Source: Hahella sp. HN01 (GTDB lineage: Bacteria; Pseudomonadota; Gammaproteobacteria; Pseudomonadales; Oleiphilaceae). Taken from it: a stretch of DNA of 64,000 nucleotides. A program made the position numbers and the translations under genes. The stretch is taken from NCBI RefSeq assembly GCF_018986435.1, contig NZ_JAHMIN010000004.1, forward strand, positions 190,503-254,502, written 5' to 3'. How positions within the stretch are numbered: the first letter of the stretch is position 1; each line of letters opens with the position of its first letter. Shown piece by piece: positions 45,406-55,933 of this stretch. The notes below the pieces were generated by a model that saw only the letters and a program-made list of their open reading frames with translations, was not told where the DNA came from and did not search any database.

Positions 45406-46569
45406 TCAGTCCCGCCGCAACTTGTCAGAGATGGCGATCGGGCTGGGGAAGTTCAGCACGACAATGTAAGACGACAACATAAACATGATGATCGCCGTCG
45501 CCTGAATCAACACTGACGCAGACTCTCCAATCATAGACTTGCTGGTCGCCAGAAAGGCGATCAACAACGAGAACTCACTGATTTGTCCCAACCGAAACCC
45601 AATCTCCCAAGAGGTTTTCTTGTCCTCTTTCATGGTGCGTAACAAGCCATAGAAAGTAGCTGGTTTGGCCGCCAATAAGATCAACGACAACAGTATCGCG
45701 GGAATAGCGATATCAGGCAGCAATCCAAGGTTAAGGCTGGCGCCAAGAGAGAAGAAAAACAGCACCAGGAAGAAGTCCCGAAGGGGTTTCAGGCTCTCAG
45801 CGATATATTGAGCGATGGGGCTGGTGGCGATAGTGACGCCCGCAATGAAAGCGCCGATCTCCAAGGACAGCCCCATGGCTTTCGCCAGCTCAGCAATGCC
45901 GAGACACCAGCCGATAGCCAGTAGAAAGACATACTCGTGAAAGCGGTCAAACTTGGAGAATAGCTTCAGTAACACATACTTGACCGCGAGGAAGGTAACG
46001 CCGATGAGAATCGGTAAAGCCAGGAAAGTCTTGCCGAGATTCATGACGGAAATACCTTCGTCGCCGGCGGCCAGTATCAATAGCGCCACAATGGCGATTA
46101 AGTCCTGAACCAGCAGCAGACCAACCACCATCTCGCCGACGTGGCGATGGTGCAGAACTGTCGTCGGCAATAACTTGATGCCGATAATCGTACTGGAGAA
46201 AGTGGCCGCAATCGCGACAATCATCGCCTCGTAAGAGGTGAAGCCAAATACAATGGCGATCCCATAGCCGATGGCGGCGAACACTAGAGAGCTGAGTAGG
46301 GCGACCAGCGTCGCCTTGCGCAATACGTGCAGCAGCGCTTTCGGCTGCATGTCCAGGCCGAGCAGGAACAGCAGGAATATAATCCCGATCTCAGAAATGT
46401 CCGCGAGCAGGCCGGAGTTGTTGATCAGGCTCAGTCCGTAAGGGCCTACCAAAGCGCCAAGAACAATATAAGCGAGGATGAGAGGTTGTCGCGTAAAGAG
46501 GGCGACGGAAGCCAAAACTGCGGCGCCGGAAAAGATCAGAAAGAATGAGTAGACGATATTGATTTCCAT
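45406..46569 (-). CDS. Kef-type cation:proton antiporter
   Basis: A 387-aa CPA2-family membrane protein with about 12 hydrophobic segments: FTRQPLILAYIVLGALVGPYGL near the start, AATFSSTIIGIKLLPTT, and LLLVQDLIAIVALLIL. It lacks the C-terminal TrkA-N domain of KefB/KefC, so it is a membrane-only member. ATG 46569 (CGGAGCA upstream) is chosen over a 21-residue longer frame. Probably K+ or Na+ efflux. Confidence 0.83.
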   Translation of the reverse strand: MEINIVYSFFLIFSGAAVLASVALFTRQPLILAYIVLGALVGPYGLSLINNSGLLADISEIGIIFLLFLLGLDMQPKALLHVLRKATLVALLSSLVFAAIGYGIAIVFGFTSYEAMIVAIAATFSSTIIGIKLLPTTVLHHRHVGEMVVGLLLVQDLIAIVALLILAAGDEGISVMNLGKTFLALPILIGVTFLAVKYVLLKLFSKFDRFHEYVFLLAIGWCLGIAELAKAMGLSLEIGAFIAGVTIATSPIAQYIAESLKPLRDFFLVLFFFSLGASLNLGLLPDIAIPAILLSLILLAAKPATFYGLLRTMKEDKKTSWEIGFRLGQISEFSLLIAFLATSKSMIGESASVLIQATAIIMFMLSSYIVVLNFPSPIAISDKLRRD

Positions 46570-46673
46570 GGATGCTCCGCTATCGGCTTCTACCAAAGAG
46601 TATCGGCAGTCTCCGTCTCTGTCAAAGTACAAGCTGTTGTTCTAAGAAGGAAAAGGCTCATTTGTTCAGACAC

Positions 46674-46699
46674 AAAAAAGGGTGGACGACGCCACCCTT
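46674..46699 (-). terminator. Terminator of the cysI-DUF934 operon
   Basis: gggtgg (46680-46685) with ccaccc (46692-46697), 6-base loop; on the minus strand it is followed by TTTTTT. Confidence 0.85.
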
Positions 46700-46719
46700 A
46701 ATACACGCCTAAGCTGGTG

Positions 46720-47226
46720 CTAGTGCATTCTGCGACGAAACAGGGGTTCCGGTTGGTCCACTGACGCCTGATAGGTGACAGAAAAGTCCGCCAGTCCCGC
46801 CAGCGCTTTTTCTGCATCGCGATCCGCTCTTACGGCGAAGGCGTCAAACCCGCAGCGTTTCATGAAGAAAAGCTGGTCCATGAGTACGTCGCCGATTGCG
46901 CGCAGTTCGCCTGCGTAATGCAGTTGCTCGCGCAAAATGCGTGCGATGGAGTAGCCGCGACCGTCGGCGAACTTCGGAAAGTTCACAGCGATCACGCTAA
47001 AGTGGCTTAAGTCTGCGCCGATAGTGTCAGGCTCTTCATCGCTATCCAGCCAAACGCCGGTTTGCTCGGGGGCTCTCGCCAACAGCTGTTCTCTCTGCGC
47101 CAGCCAGGTGCTCAAAGGAATGATCACTTTGCCTGTCGGCACAACCTGTTCCGCAGGGGCTTCAGCTTTGTCCAGAACAGTCCAATCGTCAGCGACGACC
47201 GCCGCGTTCTTAATTAGGTTTGGCAT
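46720..47226 (-). CDS. DUF934 family protein, sulfite-reductase partner
   Basis: A 168-aa protein of the DUF934 family: VIIPLSTWLAQREQL, VWLDSDEEPDTIGADLSHF, FPKFADGRGYSIARILRE and AIGDVLMDQLFFMKRCGFDAF. This family is nearly always encoded directly after cysI-type sulfite reductase in proteobacteria and is thought to help assimilatory sulfite reduction, possibly in electron delivery. ATG 47226 overlaps the cysI stop by 17 bases, so translation is coupled. Confidence 0.85.
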   Translation of the reverse strand: MPNLIKNAAVVADDWTVLDKAEAPAEQVVPTGKVIIPLSTWLAQREQLLARAPEQTGVWLDSDEEPDTIGADLSHFSVIAVNFPKFADGRGYSIARILREQLHYAGELRAIGDVLMDQLFFMKRCGFDAFAVRADRDAEKALAGLADFSVTYQASVDQPEPLFRRRMH

Positions 47227-48877
47227 AAACGCGCTCCTTGAACGGGGTGATGCCGACGCGGCGGAAAGTGTCGATAAACAGTTCGTCGTCATTACGGCTG
47301 GAGACGTATACATCAAGAATCTTCTCAATGACGTCCGCCATCTGCTCGCGAGCAAACGACGGCCCCAGAATCTGTCCCAGCGACGCATCCTGTCCTGAGG
47401 CTCCGCCTAAGGATATTTGGTACCATTCCTCGCCCTTCTTATCCACGCCCAGTACGCCGATAGCGCCGACATGGTGGTGGCCGCAAGCGTTCATACAACC
47501 GGAGATGTTCAGGTCGATATTGCCTAGGTCGTACAGGTAGTCCAGGTTGTCGAAACGTTCCTGAATCGCCTCCGCCACAGGGATAGACTTGGCGTTCGCG
47601 AGCGAGCAGTAATCGCCGCCAGGACAGCAGATGATATCGGTCAGCGTGCCCAGGTTGGGGGTGGCGAAGCCAAGTGATTTGATGGCTTCCCACAGCTCGA
47701 ACAGTTTGCCTTGTTCTACATCGGCCAGCACCACGTTTTGCTCATGGGTGATGCGCATTTCGCCGAAGCTGTATTGGTCCGCCAGCTCCGCCAGACGGTC
47801 CATCTGTTTGTCTGTAATGTTGCCGGGAGGAACGCCCAGCTTCTTCAGCGTCAGAGTAACAATCGCGTATCCAGGCTTTTTATGCTGGGCGACATTACGG
47901 TGATGCCAGTTGTTGAAAAACTTGTTTTCCGCCAGGCGGTCGGTCAATGCGGCGGGCTGATCTTCCAGCGCCAGATAAGCCGGCTCTGTGAAGAATGATT
48001 TAATGCGCTCGATCTCCGCCAGAGTCAGCTTGGAAGGGCTGTCTTTGATGCGCTCCCATTCCGCTTCGACTTTTTCAGCAAAAGCTTCCGGGGACATGGC
48101 TTTAACCAGAATTTTGATGCGCGCCTTGTACTTGTTGTCGCGACGACCGTAACGGTTGTATACCCGCAGGATGGCTTCCAGGTAAGTCAGCAGGTCCAGC
48201 TCAGGCAGGAACTCGCGAATCACGGAGCCGATCATTGGCGTTCGGCCAAGACCACCGCCCGCCAACACTTTGTAGCCAATCTCGCCAGCGGCGTCTTTGA
48301 CGATCTGAATGCCGATGTCGTGAACCTGAATGGCTGCGCGATCGCTATCCGGGCAGGAATTGACGGCGATTTTAAACTTACGCGGCAGGAAGGCGAATTC
48401 GGGATGGAAAGTGGACCATTGACGAATGATCTCGCAATAGGGGCGAGGGTCCACGATCTCTTCCGGCGTCACGCCTGCGAACTGGTCGGTGGTAGTGTTA
48501 CGAATACAGTTGCCGCTGGTTTGCACTGCGTGCATCTCCACTTCCGCCAGTTCGGCGAGAATCTTTGGAGAATCTTCAATAGACGGCCAGTTCAGCTGCA
48601 GGTTCTGCCGGGTAGTGAAGTGGGCGTAGCCCTTATCGTATTTGCGCGTGACTTCACTGAGCTTGCGTAGCTGAGCGGAAGACAACATGCCATATGGAAT
48701 ACAGATGCGCAGCATCGGCGCCAGCCGCTGCACATATAACCCGTTTTGCAGACGCAGGGGCAGGAACTCTTCGTTGCTGAGCTCACCGGCGAAAAAACGG
48801 TCCGTTTGCCCTTGGAACTGCTTGACTCGTTCCTTGATGATCTGGCGATCGTAATCGTCGTATCTATACATTGACAC
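47210..48877 (-). CDS. cysI: Sulfite reductase hemoprotein (nitrite/sulfite reductase)
   Basis: A 555-aa siroheme/4Fe-4S enzyme reducing sulfite to sulfide for cysteine synthesis. Two half-domains with ferredoxin-like repeats; cluster Cys ligands in CCPGGDYC and CMNACGHHHVG. FTTRQNLQLNW and TSGNCIRNTTTD are the substrate/siroheme arginines region. No CysJ flavoprotein is next to it, so this form likely uses ferredoxin or another donor. First gene of a two-gene operon. Confidence 0.92.
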   Translation of the reverse strand: MSMYRYDDYDRQIIKERVKQFQGQTDRFFAGELSNEEFLPLRLQNGLYVQRLAPMLRICIPYGMLSSAQLRKLSEVTRKYDKGYAHFTTRQNLQLNWPSIEDSPKILAELAEVEMHAVQTSGNCIRNTTTDQFAGVTPEEIVDPRPYCEIIRQWSTFHPEFAFLPRKFKIAVNSCPDSDRAAIQVHDIGIQIVKDAAGEIGYKVLAGGGLGRTPMIGSVIREFLPELDLLTYLEAILRVYNRYGRRDNKYKARIKILVKAMSPEAFAEKVEAEWERIKDSPSKLTLAEIERIKSFFTEPAYLALEDQPAALTDRLAENKFFNNWHHRNVAQHKKPGYAIVTLTLKKLGVPPGNITDKQMDRLAELADQYSFGEMRITHEQNVVLADVEQGKLFELWEAIKSLGFATPNLGTLTDIICCPGGDYCSLANAKSIPVAEAIQERFDNLDYLYDLGNIDLNISGCMNACGHHHVGAIGVLGVDKKGEEWYQISLGGASGQDASLGQILGPSFAREQMADVIEKILDVYVSSRNDDELFIDTFRRVGITPFKERVYAKPN

Positions 48878-49165
48878 TACCTGACAGTTTCAATTACCCA
48901 TTGAATGGGCGCCAATTTAGCAGGATATACTTATAATTAAAATGATTGATTATCTATATGGTAATTCGTTTTCATTATATGAATGTGACGGAACCCTTTC
49001 TTGTTCATGGCGCCTTAATATAAGCGGCGCCGCCGGCCTCTGGCCAGAGGCGTCAGGATTCTGGGCGTTGGCCTTTATAAGCGCTTGCACTTAATAAAAA
49101 TGTGGTTTAAAACAAACCGGTACATACTCTTTGTACAATCCGGACATCAAAAAAGGAGCTGGACT

Positions 49166-49288
49166 GTGTCAGAAAACAATAATCATAACGCGACTTCAAA
49201 TCCCGACAGCAAAGTAGACGCCATAGCAGCGGTGGTGCTGATACTCAGCATTGCCTCCATGATGGTGATCTGGGTGGCGGGGCACTGA
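49166..49288 (+). CDS. Small single-span membrane protein (40 aa)
   Basis: A GTG start at 49166 with the strong ribosome site AAAAGGAG seven bases upstream. The product has a hydrophilic Asn-rich head (SENNNHNATSNPDSKVD) and one TM helix (AIAAVVLILSIASMMVIWVAG). The longer frame from 49085 has no ribosome site. Function unknown. Confidence 0.65.
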   Translation: MSENNNHNATSNPDSKVDAIAAVVLILSIASMMVIWVAGH

Positions 49289-49467
49289 CTGCTGCGGAAC
49301 TTCATCCCGGGCGGATTATCGAGCCGTTTTTCCTGTTTCCCTGATGTGAGATGAATTAATGAAGCAAAGTGGGGACATGCGTTTCATCCTCACTTTGTCT
49401 GGATGCGCCTATAAAAACTTAAGGTGTTAATCCTGAAGGTTGGTCGGAACCTGCCGAGTTATCAGGC

Positions 49468-49695
49468 TTATGCGACCTGACTCAGTACCAGTTTCACGAT
49501 AAGCGCCAGCGTCAATACAAACACCACTCCGAATATGATGCCGCCAATGATATAGGCTTTGGGATTGGCCTGTTTAAAGTCTCTTTCCCGGGTCTTGCTG
49601 CTTTGCACGCCAAACGCTGCTCCCAATACGCTTACCACTAACTGCCATAGGGAGGGTTTTTGCTCTTTTTCCTTGTGCTCGGACAGGTTGTTCAT
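49468..49695 (-). CDS. DUF2970 small membrane protein
   Basis: A 75-aa protein with the DUF2970 pattern: KPSLWQLVVSVLGAAFGVQS, RDFKQANPKAYIIGGIIFGVVFVLTL, one TM helix near the C-terminus. Common in Pseudomonas-like genomes; function unknown. Start ATG 49695 has GGAGA upstream; ATG 49707 is possible but lacks one. Confidence 0.8.
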   Translation of the reverse strand: MNNLSEHKEKEQKPSLWQLVVSVLGAAFGVQSSKTRERDFKQANPKAYIIGGIIFGVVFVLTLALIVKLVLSQVA

Positions 49696-49910
49696 GATGC
49701 TCTCCATACTCGCTTGTCTTATTATTTGACGCCCACACTCAGATTGACCTGGTTTTCCGGCGGGCGCTCCTTCTTATGCTAATCCTCTAGACAAATAGCA
49801 TCCTTCTATTTGTTTCCTTTGGCTTGTCGCCATACAGGTGCGTCCATGCATTTTGTCCTTCATATTAATAACAAAATCCAGAGTACGAAAAGCCAGACTC
49901 TACATGCACT

Positions 49911-49932
49911 GACGCCCCATGAAAGGGGCGTC
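49911..49932 (-). terminator. Hairpin downstream of metH
   Basis: gacgcccc (49911-49918) with ggggcgtc (49925-49932), 15 bases past the metH stop; no T-run on the minus strand, so strength is uncertain. Confidence 0.55.
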
Positions 49933-49946
49933 TTAGTGCGTGTCGA

Positions 49947-52900
49947 TCAGTTTGGGCTGGAGGGATCGTAACCCAGATTGGGCGACAGCCAGCGCTCGGC
50001 TTCCTGTAAGGTCATGCCTTTTCTGGCGGCGTAATCTTCCACCTGATCCCGTTGAATCTTGCCTACGGCGAAATAGCGGGCTTCCGGGTGAGAGAAGTAC
50101 CAGCCGCTGACGGATGCAGCGGGATACATGGCGTAATGCTCGGTGAGTTTGACGCCGGTATGCAGCTCCGCTTCAAGAACGCTGAACAGCTTGGCTTTTT
50201 CTGTATGATCCGGGCAGGCAGGGTAGCCTGGGGCCGGACGAATACCTGCGTACTTCTCTTTGATTAGCGCTTCGTTGTCCAGTTGCTCGCTTGAGGCGTA
50301 TCCCCAGAACTCTTTGCGCACGCGTTCATGCATGCGTTCAGCGAAGGCTTCCGCCAAGCGGTCCGCAAGGGCTTTGACCATGATGCTGGAGTAGTCGTCG
50401 TGCTCGCTTTCGTATTGTTTCGCCAGCTCTTCTGCGCCAATGCCGGCTGTCACCACAAAAGCGCCCACGTAGTCGTCTTTACCTGATTCGGCGGGAGCCA
50501 CGAAATCCGCCAGTGAATAGTTGGGGCGGTTTTGCTCTCTTTGAGTTTGCTGTCTTAAGTGGCTAAGCGTCGCCAGGGGCGCTGACTTGCTCTCGTCCGT
50601 GTACAGGACCGTGTCTTCATCGCTGGTGCGATGGGATGGCCAAATGCCCACGACCGCGCGCGCTTTCAACAGGTTGTTGTCGATAATGTGAGACAGCATT
50701 TTCTGGGCGTCCTGGAACAGTTGGCGGGCGGCCTCGCCCACTTTTTCGTCTTGCAGAATGCGTGGATATTTGCCGGCCAGATCCCAGGATATAAAGAAAG
50801 GAGTCCAGTCGATGTAATCGACCAGTTCCTGCAGCGGGTAGTCGTCAAAGACCTTAACGCCGGTGAAAGTTGGAGTGGGTGGCGTGTAATCGCTCCAGTC
50901 GCCCTGGAATCGGTTGTCCCGCGCCGCAACCAGAGGAATGGGCTTGGCGGATGGCTCCCGATTCTTCCTTCTTTCTCTTACTTCCTCATATTCCGCACGA
51001 ATATCCTGCACATAATCCGTCTTTTGCGTGTCGCTCATCAGACGAGTGGCGACGCTGACGCTACGAGATGCGTCAGTGACGTACACGGTCACGTCGTTTT
51101 TGTATTCCGGCTCAATTTTAACGGCGGTGTGCGCCTTGGAGGTGGTGGCGCCGCCGATCAGCAGAGGAATCTGGAAGTTGAGGCGCTGCATTTCGCGCGC
51201 AACGTGCACCATTTCATCCAGGGATGGCGTGATCAGGCCACTGAGGCCAATGATGTCGACATTTTCCTCTTTGGCCACCTGCAATATTTTCTCGCAGGGA
51301 ACCATGACGCCCAGGTCGATAACCTCATAGTTATTACATTGCAGAACAACGCCCACGATATTCTTGCCGATGTCGTGTACGTCACCCTTGACTGTGGCCA
51401 TCAGGATGCGGCCTTTGGCTTTCTCTTTGGCGTCTTTTTCCTGCTCAATGTATGGAATCAAATGCGCGACCGCCTGCTTCATAACGCGGGCGCTTTTCAC
51501 CACCTGGGGCAGGAACATTTTGCCGGAGCCGAACAGGTCGCCGACGACGTTCATGCCGTCCATCAGCGGCCCTTCGATAACTTCGATAGGGCGCGCAGCC
51601 GCCAGTCGCGCTTCTTCCGTGTCTTCAAGGATATAGGCGTTCACGCCTTTCACCAGAGCGTGTTCAAGGCGTTTGGTGACCGGCCAGGAGCGCCACTCCT
51701 GACTCTCTTCCTGCTTCTTCTCGCCTGTGCTGCGATAACGCTCGGCGGCTTCCAGCAGGCGCTCCGTTGCGTCGGGATGTTTGTTCAGAACGACATCTTC
51801 CACCAGCTCTTTGAGCTCGGCGGGAATCTCATCGTAAATAACCAGCTGTGCGGGGTTGACGATACCCATGTTCATGCCGGCGTTGATGGCGTGGAACAGG
51901 AATACCGAGTGAATTGCCTCGCGCACGGTGTCATTGCCGCGGAAGGAGAAAGAAACGTTGCTGACGCCGCCGGAGATATTGGCGTAGGGCAGGTTCTCGC
52001 GAATCCAGCGGGTGGCCTGAATGAAGTCCACCGCGTAGTTGTTGTGCTCTTCGATTCCGGTGGCGATGGCGAAAATATTCGGGTCGAAAATGATGTCCTG
52101 TGGCGGGAATCCCAGGCCAACCAGAATATCGTAGCTGCGTTTGCAGATTTCCGTTTTGCGTTTGTAGGTGTCAGCCTGCCCCGCTTCGTCGAACGCCATG
52201 ACGACTACTGCAGCGCCATAGCGCATGCAGGATTTCGCTTTGGCGATAAAGTCCTCTTCGCCTTCTTTCAAGCTGATGGAGTTCACCACGGCTTTGCCCT
52301 GAATGCAGCGTAGACCCGCTTCGATCACTTCCCATTTTGATGAGTCCACCATAATGGGGACCTTGGAAATATCCGGCTCTGACGCGATCAGGTTCAGGAA
52401 GACTTTCATGGCGTCCGCCGACTCCAACATGCCTTCATCCATGTTGATGTCGATGACCTGAGCGCCGTTTTCTACTTGGTCGCGGGCGACATCAAGCGCT
52501 TCTTCGTAACTCTCTTCTTTGACCAGACGCAGAAAGCGACGGGAGCCGGTAACGTTGGTGCGTTCGCCTACGTTTACGAAACGGATTTCATCCGTGAGCG
52601 TGAAAGGCTCCAGTCCCGAAAGGCGCAGGCGCGGCTTAATGTCAGGAATAGTTCTTGGCGCGTGCTTATCTACCGCTTTTTTGATGGCGGCGATGTGGTC
52701 CGGCGTGGTGCCGCAGCAACCGCCAATGATGTTGACGAAACCATCTTGGGCGAAGCCTTCCACGATGGCGGCCATTTCTTCCGGCGTTTGATCGTATTCT
52801 CCAAATTCGTTGGGCAAGCCGGCGTTAGGGTGGGCACTGATATAAGTGGTGGCGCGGTTGGACAGCTCTTCCACATACGGACGCAGGGCGTCCGCCCCCA

Positions 52901-53654
52901 GCGCGCAGTTCAAACCAATGCTGATAGGCCTTGAATGCGCCACGGAATTCCAGAATGCCTCGGCCGTTTGTCCGGACAACGTCCGCCCGGAGGCGTCAGT
53001 TATCGTGCCCGAAATCATTATCGGCAGTTCGATATTGTGGTCGATAAAGTACTGCTGTACGGCGTATATACAGGCCTTGGCGTTCAACGTATCGAAAATG
53101 GTTTCGATCAGAATGATGTCGCTGCCGCCATCGACCAAGCCTTTGGTGGCTTCGTAATAGTTGTCGACCAGAGTCTGGAAATCGACATTACGGTAACCGG
53201 GGTTGTTAACGTCCGGCGAAATGGAGGCGGTGCGAGAGGTTGGGCCTAACACACCGGCGACAAAACGGGGAATGTCGGGCGTTTCCGCTGTTTTCTCCGC
53301 CGCCGCTTCACGGGCGACCTTGGCGCTGGCGACATTCAGCTCGTAAACAATGTCTTCCAGTCCGTACTCGGCCTGGGAAACCCAGGTGGCGTTGAAGCTG
53401 TTGGTTTCAATGATGTCGGCGCCAGCGTCCAGGTAGGCTTTGTGAATAGCTTTGATAATATGCGGCTGGGTCAGACACAGAAGGTCGTTGTTGCCTTTGA
53501 TATCGCGGTGGAAGTCCTTGAAGCGCTCGCCTCGGTAATCGGCTTCCTCCAGTTTGTAGCGCTGAATCATGGTTCCCATGGCGCCGTCCAATATCAATAT
53601 CCGTTTTTTCAGGGAGTCGTTAAGGGCTTCTACTCGTTGGATCCGCGTCAGCAT
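49947..53654 (-). CDS. metH: Cobalamin-dependent methionine synthase
   Basis: A 1235-aa four-module enzyme moving methyl groups from methyltetrahydrofolate to homocysteine. Homocysteine domain (zinc Cys pair in GGCCGT, about 310), folate domain ([13 protein letters not shown], about 365-375), cobalamin domain with the base-off His in DVHDIGKN (about 755-762) and the C-terminal reactivation domain binding SAM ([15 protein letters not shown]). E. coli MetH is 1227 aa. I see no cobalamin or SAM riboswitch in the 235-base upstream region. Confidence 0.97.
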   Translation of the reverse strand: MLTRIQRVEALNDSLKKRILILDGAMGTMIQRYKLEEADYRGERFKDFHRDIKGNNDLLCLTQPHIIKAIHKAYLDAGADIIETNSFNATWVSQAEYGLEDIVYELNVASAKVAREAAAEKTAETPDIPRFVAGVLGPTSRTASISPDVNNPGYRNVDFQTLVDNYYEATKGLVDGGSDIILIETIFDTLNAKACIYAVQQYFIDHNIELPIMISGTITDASGRTLSGQTAEAFWNSVAHSRPISIGLNCALGADALRPYVEELSNRATTYISAHPNAGLPNEFGEYDQTPEEMAAIVEGFAQDGFVNIIGGCCGTTPDHIAAIKKAVDKHAPRTIPDIKPRLRLSGLEPFTLTDEIRFVNVGERTNVTGSRRFLRLVKEESYEEALDVARDQVENGAQVIDINMDEGMLESADAMKVFLNLIASEPDISKVPIMVDSSKWEVIEAGLRCIQGKAVVNSISLKEGEEDFIAKAKSCMRYGAAVVVMAFDEAGQADTYKRKTEICKRSYDILVGLGFPPQDIIFDPNIFAIATGIEEHNNYAVDFIQATRWIRENLPYANISGGVSNVSFSFRGNDTVREAIHSVFLFHAINAGMNMGIVNPAQLVIYDEIPAELKELVEDVVLNKHPDATERLLEAAERYRSTGEKKQEESQEWRSWPVTKRLEHALVKGVNAYILEDTEEARLAAARPIEVIEGPLMDGMNVVGDLFGSGKMFLPQVVKSARVMKQAVAHLIPYIEQEKDAKEKAKGRILMATVKGDVHDIGKNIVGVVLQCNNYEVIDLGVMVPCEKILQVAKEENVDIIGLSGLITPSLDEMVHVAREMQRLNFQIPLLIGGATTSKAHTAVKIEPEYKNDVTVYVTDASRSVSVATRLMSDTQKTDYVQDIRAEYEEVRERRKNREPSAKPIPLVAARDNRFQGDWSDYTPPTPTFTGVKVFDDYPLQELVDYIDWTPFFISWDLAGKYPRILQDEKVGEAARQLFQDAQKMLSHIIDNNLLKARAVVGIWPSHRTSDEDTVLYTDESKSAPLATLSHLRQQTQREQNRPNYSLADFVAPAESGKDDYVGAFVVTAGIGAEELAKQYESEHDDYSSIMVKALADRLAEAFAERMHERVRKEFWGYASSEQLDNEALIKEKYAGIRPAPGYPACPDHTEKAKLFSVLEAELHTGVKLTEHYAMYPAASVSGWYFSHPEARYFAVGKIQRDQVEDYAARKGMTLQEAERWLSPNLGYDPSSPN

Positions 53655-53889
53655 GTGAAAAACCTAGCCGTAGTCATTATGATTCTAAAGGAGGAAAATA
53701 TTAGCAGATTAAGCCATAAGATGCCCTGTTTGCCTAGGGCTAAGAAGCCTTTTGCAGTATTGCGGAGGCCGATGTGGGAGTATAGGAAAAGCGCGTTTCA
53801 GCTAAATCCTACTAAATTGCTAAGGCTTTAACCAACGAGGCTTTTGCTCTACAATTCACAGCATCAATCACCTTTGGGGCTATTTAGGA

Positions 53890-54468
53890 ATGGTAACAGT
53901 CACAGAATCGGCTCGCGACTACCTCGCGCAATTACTGGAAAAGCAAAAAACCGAGGGCATGGGCGTGCGCATGTTCGTGACGCAGCCGGGCACCAAGTAT
54001 GCGGAAACTTGTCTGGCGTACTGTAAGCCAGAAGAAATCATAAAGGATGATGAAAAAGTCGAGTTTGACGCCTTTACTCTGTACTTGGATAAAAACAGCC
54101 TGCCATACCTTGAAGAAGCTTTCGTTGACTTCAACACCGAACGCATGGGCGGTCAGCTCACCATTAAAGCGCCCAACGCCAAAATGCCCAAGGTGGACGA
54201 AAGCTCTCCATTGCCTGATCGTATCAATTACATCCTGTTTACCGAGATTAATCCGGGGTTGGCCTCCCATGGCGGCGAAGTGTCTTTGGTGGAAGTGGTT
54301 GACGACATCGCCGTGCTTAAATTTGGCGGTGGTTGTCAGGGATGTTCGGCGGTGGACTTTACTCTGAAGCAAGGCGTCGAGAAAACGCTGTTGTCGAAAA
54401 TTCCAGAGTTGAAGGGCGTTCGCGACTCCACGGATCATACGGTCACGGATAACGCCTATTACTCCTAA
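53890..54468 (+). CDS. nfuA: Fe-S biogenesis protein NfuA
   Basis: A 192-aa protein with an N-terminal degenerate A-type (IscA-like) domain (1-100) and a C-terminal Nfu domain with the CxxC ligands C149 and C152 ([11 protein letters not shown]). It carries 4Fe-4S clusters to client proteins under stress. Same length and Cys positions as E. coli NfuA (191 aa). Confidence 0.95.
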   Translation: MVTVTESARDYLAQLLEKQKTEGMGVRMFVTQPGTKYAETCLAYCKPEEIIKDDEKVEFDAFTLYLDKNSLPYLEEAFVDFNTERMGGQLTIKAPNAKMPKVDESSPLPDRINYILFTEINPGLASHGGEVSLVEVVDDIAVLKFGGGCQGCSAVDFTLKQGVEKTLLSKIPELKGVRDSTDHTVTDNAYYS

Positions 54469-54520
54469 ACATTCCACTATGGGCGCTGGCCTGTATTGGT
54501 CATAGAGCGCAGATGAAATA

Positions 54521-54549
54521 AGGGCGAACATGGTTCGCCCTTTCTATTT
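54521..54549. terminator. Terminator between nfuA and trpD2
   Basis: gggcgaa (54522-54528) with ttcgccc (54534-54540), followed by TTTCTATTTC on the plus strand; ends nfuA. Confidence 0.75.
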
Positions 54550-54557
54550 CTGTCTCC

Positions 54558-55565
54558 TCAGAATCGTTGTTTATCCCGCTTGCGCCACCATTCTGTGGCT
54601 GTTTCCAGCGCTCCCTGTTGTGACGGGTCGTTTCCAATATATTTCAGCGCTAATGCCAGCGTGCTGATCGCCGCGGCTTCCGCGTATTCATCTTCATCAA
54701 CTCCTCGCCACACATTAAGCATGTGCTCAATGGAGAGCTCTTCCGCTTTGAGATGGCGTTGCGCAAATAAAGGCGGCCAGGTTTCTTCGAAGGTTTCGCC
54801 CTGATGGCTGATGTGCGCTACACATTGAGCATCCGGGTTGCGTTCGACTTCGCCGCCTTCGCCCTTGATAACGACGGCGGTGGGGTATTGCAACAGGTTG
54901 GCGCTGAGCTGGTGGATGGGATTGTAGGGAGGGTGGAAAATGCCTTGCATAACGAGAGGCGCATGAAGGGGGTTCAGCAGGCGCGCCATGGAGTGCACGG
55001 GGGAGCGCAGGCCTAAAATTGAACGCATCTGAATAATGTCGTGCAAACGCGGAGAAAAGCTTTGCAGCGGCATATACACGAAATTACTGGCGTCAAGGGC
55101 GCGTGCGGCGTCACTCCAGTTGGCGGCGACAGGCAGGCCCAAAGTCTCCACCACTGAACGGGTGTAAAGGCGACCCTGCGTGTGGCCCTCTGAACCGTGC
55201 ATGAAAATGCGATAGCCGTTCTGGCTGAGCAATAGGGCGGAAAACAGAAACCAGGGTTGATGGCGCTTTTTGCCGGCGTAGGAACTCCAGTCAATATCCA
55301 CCTTGAGTTCGGGAGCGTTGAATCTGGCCTGGGCCGCCTCCACAAATCCAGCCAGTTCTTCCGGCGTTTCTTCTTTCACCCGCAACAACATAAGAAAGGC
55401 GCCAAGCTGCAGATCCAGCGTATCGCCGTCCAGAATCATGCCCATCGCGGCGCGCGCTTCTTCACGGGTCAGTGAGCGAGAGCCCTTTTTGCCTTTACCT
55501 AACGCCCTGATAAAAGGAGCGAAAGCATGTTCATTGCTTTCTTTGGGAAACTTTTCGTTCATCAT
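54558..55565 (-). CDS. ybiB: TrpD2/YbiB-like glycosyltransferase-family protein
   Basis: A 335-aa protein with the anthranilate phosphoribosyltransferase fold: LTREEARAAMGMILDG, LGAFLMLLRVKEETPEELAGF, a glycine-poor pyrophosphate region and LGLRSPVHSMARLLNP. YbiB/TrpD2 proteins lack anthranilate activity and bind nucleic acids. ATG 55565 with AAGGAACTCCC upstream; the 20-residue longer frame overlaps tusE. It follows tusE by 13 bases in the same minus-strand operon. Confidence 0.85.
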   Translation of the reverse strand: MMNEKFPKESNEHAFAPFIRALGKGKKGSRSLTREEARAAMGMILDGDTLDLQLGAFLMLLRVKEETPEELAGFVEAAQARFNAPELKVDIDWSSYAGKKRHQPWFLFSALLLSQNGYRIFMHGSEGHTQGRLYTRSVVETLGLPVAANWSDAARALDASNFVYMPLQSFSPRLHDIIQMRSILGLRSPVHSMARLLNPLHAPLVMQGIFHPPYNPIHQLSANLLQYPTAVVIKGEGGEVERNPDAQCVAHISHQGETFEETWPPLFAQRHLKAEELSIEHMLNVWRGVDEDEYAEAAAISTLALALKYIGNDPSQQGALETATEWWRKRDKQRF

Positions 55566-55578
55566 GGGAGTTCCTTGT

Positions 55579-55899
55579 TTACAGGCAGTTATTCGGCTTG
55601 GGGAGGCCGGCGATTTTGCACGCAATTTTGGCTGGGCCGCCAGGAAACAACTGCATCAGATAAATGCTGTTGCCTTTATTCTGACCCAGTTTGGCTCCGG
55701 TGGTTTTCACCAGAACGCGGTTAACCGGGGACAGGCCAAACTCATCATAAAACTCCCGCACCAGATCTATGATTTCCCAATGCTCGGGAGTCAGCGCGAT
55801 ATTCTCGTGCGCGGCGATTTCTTCCGCGATAGTGGGGCTCCAGTCATTCAGGTTGACCAGAAAGCCGTCTTTATCCAGGGGGAGGTCCTGTAACGTCAT
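55579..55899 (-). CDS. tusE: Sulfur relay protein TusE (DsrC family)
   Basis: A 106-aa DsrC-like protein: LDKDGFLVNLNDWSPTIAEEIA, LTPEHWEIIDLVREFY and the C-terminal arm ending KPNNCL with the penultimate Cys that accepts sulfur. It passes sulfur from TusBCD to MnmA for 2-thiouridine in tRNA. ATG 55899 gives the family length. Confidence 0.93.
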   Translation of the reverse strand: MTLQDLPLDKDGFLVNLNDWSPTIAEEIAAHENIALTPEHWEIIDLVREFYDEFGLSPVNRVLVKTTGAKLGQNKGNSIYLMQLFPGGPAKIACKIAGLPKPNNCL

Positions 55900-55933
55900 G
55901 GGATAGCTTCCGCTTTTTGTCTGCGATATGGCT

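Noticed and set aside
49037-49050. 14-bp perfect palindrome cctctggccagagg
   Set aside because: Short and isolated; likely chance or a simple hairpin without a clear role.
53655-53889. Cobalamin or SAM riboswitch upstream of metH
   Set aside because: The region is short and lacks the conserved B12-box or SAM aptamer stems.
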